NCBI GenBank assembly: GCA_964509205.1 | Contig: CAZDVW010000032.1 | Span: 1-14,403 of the forward strand | Origin: Duodenibacillus sp964509205 | GTDB taxonomy: Bacteria > Pseudomonadota > Gammaproteobacteria > Burkholderiales > Burkholderiaceae_F | Length of the DNA: 14,403 bases | Reading direction: 5' to 3' | In this document: one piece after another, positions 14,222 through 14,403 of the stretch | Numbering within the stretch: the first letter of the stretch is position 1 | Layout: each line of letters begins with the position of its first letter | Translations under genes and position numbers: made by a program | The notes under the pieces: model-generated | Databases searched by the model: none | Told to the model about the DNA's origin: nothing | The model's input: only the letters and a program-made list of their open reading frames with translations

Positions 14222-14403
14222 ATGAAGCGCTTGTACAATACTGTTACCCCCCCCCACGGGATTTTAACGGCCTAGCCTCCTTGGCTGGCCGAAAAGCCTC
14301 CTCTCTTACTCCACACTTTCCCCGCCGATTCATTTCCACAGCCGTCACTGTTGCACTGAGCGCCATGGTAGTCAATCCGGTTTTCTCTGCTCCCGTAACT
14401 GGA
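14222..14403 (+). CDS. Start of a phase-variable secreted or surface protein, OFF in this copy, cut by the window end
   Basis: An ATG at 14222, with a purine-rich AAAGAAAG upstream, encodes MKRLYNTVT and then enters the C run. With nine C the frame ends at TAG 14273-14275. With ten (or seven) it continues open to the window end as about 61 codons. That open frame contains ARG-rich, then hydrophobic sequence: FPRRFISTAVTVALSAMV followed by VNPVFSA and PVTG, a textbook signal peptide with cleavage probably after FSA (residue 57 in the ON frame). A long, N-terminally extended signal peptide is typical of autotransporters and other large type V or surface proteins. The mature domain is outside the window, so the family is not established. 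A truly broken gene or a homopolymer sequencing error is the alternative to phase variation. Confidence 0.6.
14247..14255 (+). repeat. Homopolymer tract of nine C within the coding start
   Basis: Nine consecutive C begin inside codon 9 of the gene starting at 14222. Their number decides whether the start codon is in frame with the signal peptide downstream: lengths of 7 or 10 give ON, while 8 and 9 give OFF. Confidence 0.9.

Noticed and set aside
14102..14255. Homopolymer runs as pure assembly artefacts
   Set aside because: Length errors are possible, but the C run lies exactly between a start codon and a signal peptide and the G run lies at a promoter-like spacing, so a biological role is more likely. 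The stated lengths should still be treated as uncertain by one base.
1..14403. CRISPR array, tRNA or rRNA genes, intact insertion sequences, attachment sites
   Set aside because: I found no regularly spaced repeats, no tRNA-like arms or rRNA sequence, and no transposase or terminal inverted repeats with target duplications.

Overview
The window looks like a chromosomal segment of a gut-type betaproteobacterium, possibly of the Sutterellaceae (Burkholderiales). This rests on moderate GC, beta/gammaproteobacterial-looking ClpB and PurB, a textbook sigma-32 promoter before clpB, and a likely long-signal-peptide surface protein gene carrying homopolymer tracts. The taxonomic assignment is inference; no rRNA or other marker is present.

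Layout. Positions 1-928 hold decayed or edge-truncated coding sequence of unknown function: an uncharacterised ORF without a credible start, then a reading frame broken by an internal stop. Positions 925-7683 hold seven minus-strand genes, apparently one regulator plus the set it may control. In transcription order these are an AraC-family activator (7683-6775), an exported carboxymuconolactone-decarboxylase-family protein, an exported dienelactone-hydrolase-like alpha/beta hydrolase, a cytoplasmic DkgA-like aldo/keto reductase, an exported esterase-like alpha/beta hydrolase, an exported small cupin, and a second cytoplasmic aldo/keto reductase. Four of the six enzymes carry signal peptides. 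The AraC_N-type regulator beside a DkgA-like reductase recalls the E. coli YqhC/YqhD-DkgA aldehyde response, so a reactive-carbonyl or electrophile processing role split between periplasm and cytoplasm is a reasonable hypothesis. The cluster contains candidate control elements: a stem-loop that can hide the ribosome binding site of its first enzyme gene, a 16-bp perfect hairpin between two cistrons, and several palindromes.

Divergent from araC, at 7874-8587, is a SIMPL-domain (DUF541/YggE-like) protein, followed by a terminator. A consensus sigma-32 promoter (8652-8679) then drives clpB (8751-11339). A 14-bp perfect hairpin (11348-11380) ends clpB and also the convergent minus-strand pair purB (13832-12462) and a lipoprotein of unknown function (12394-11387).

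The most interesting part is the right edge. After a 389-bp gap, a plus-strand gene begins at 14222 and runs off the window. A run of nine C (14247-14255) follows its ninth codon. As written the frame stops at 14275. Adding one C (or removing two) joins the start codon to a long open frame with a clear signal peptide, so this copy appears to be phase-OFF. About 110 bp upstream lies a run of ten G (14102-14111) between a possible -35 (TTGCAC) and a good -10 (TAAAAT), resembling the promoter-spacer switch of Neisseria porA. The two tracts together suggest a surface or secreted protein under both transcriptional and translational phase variation.
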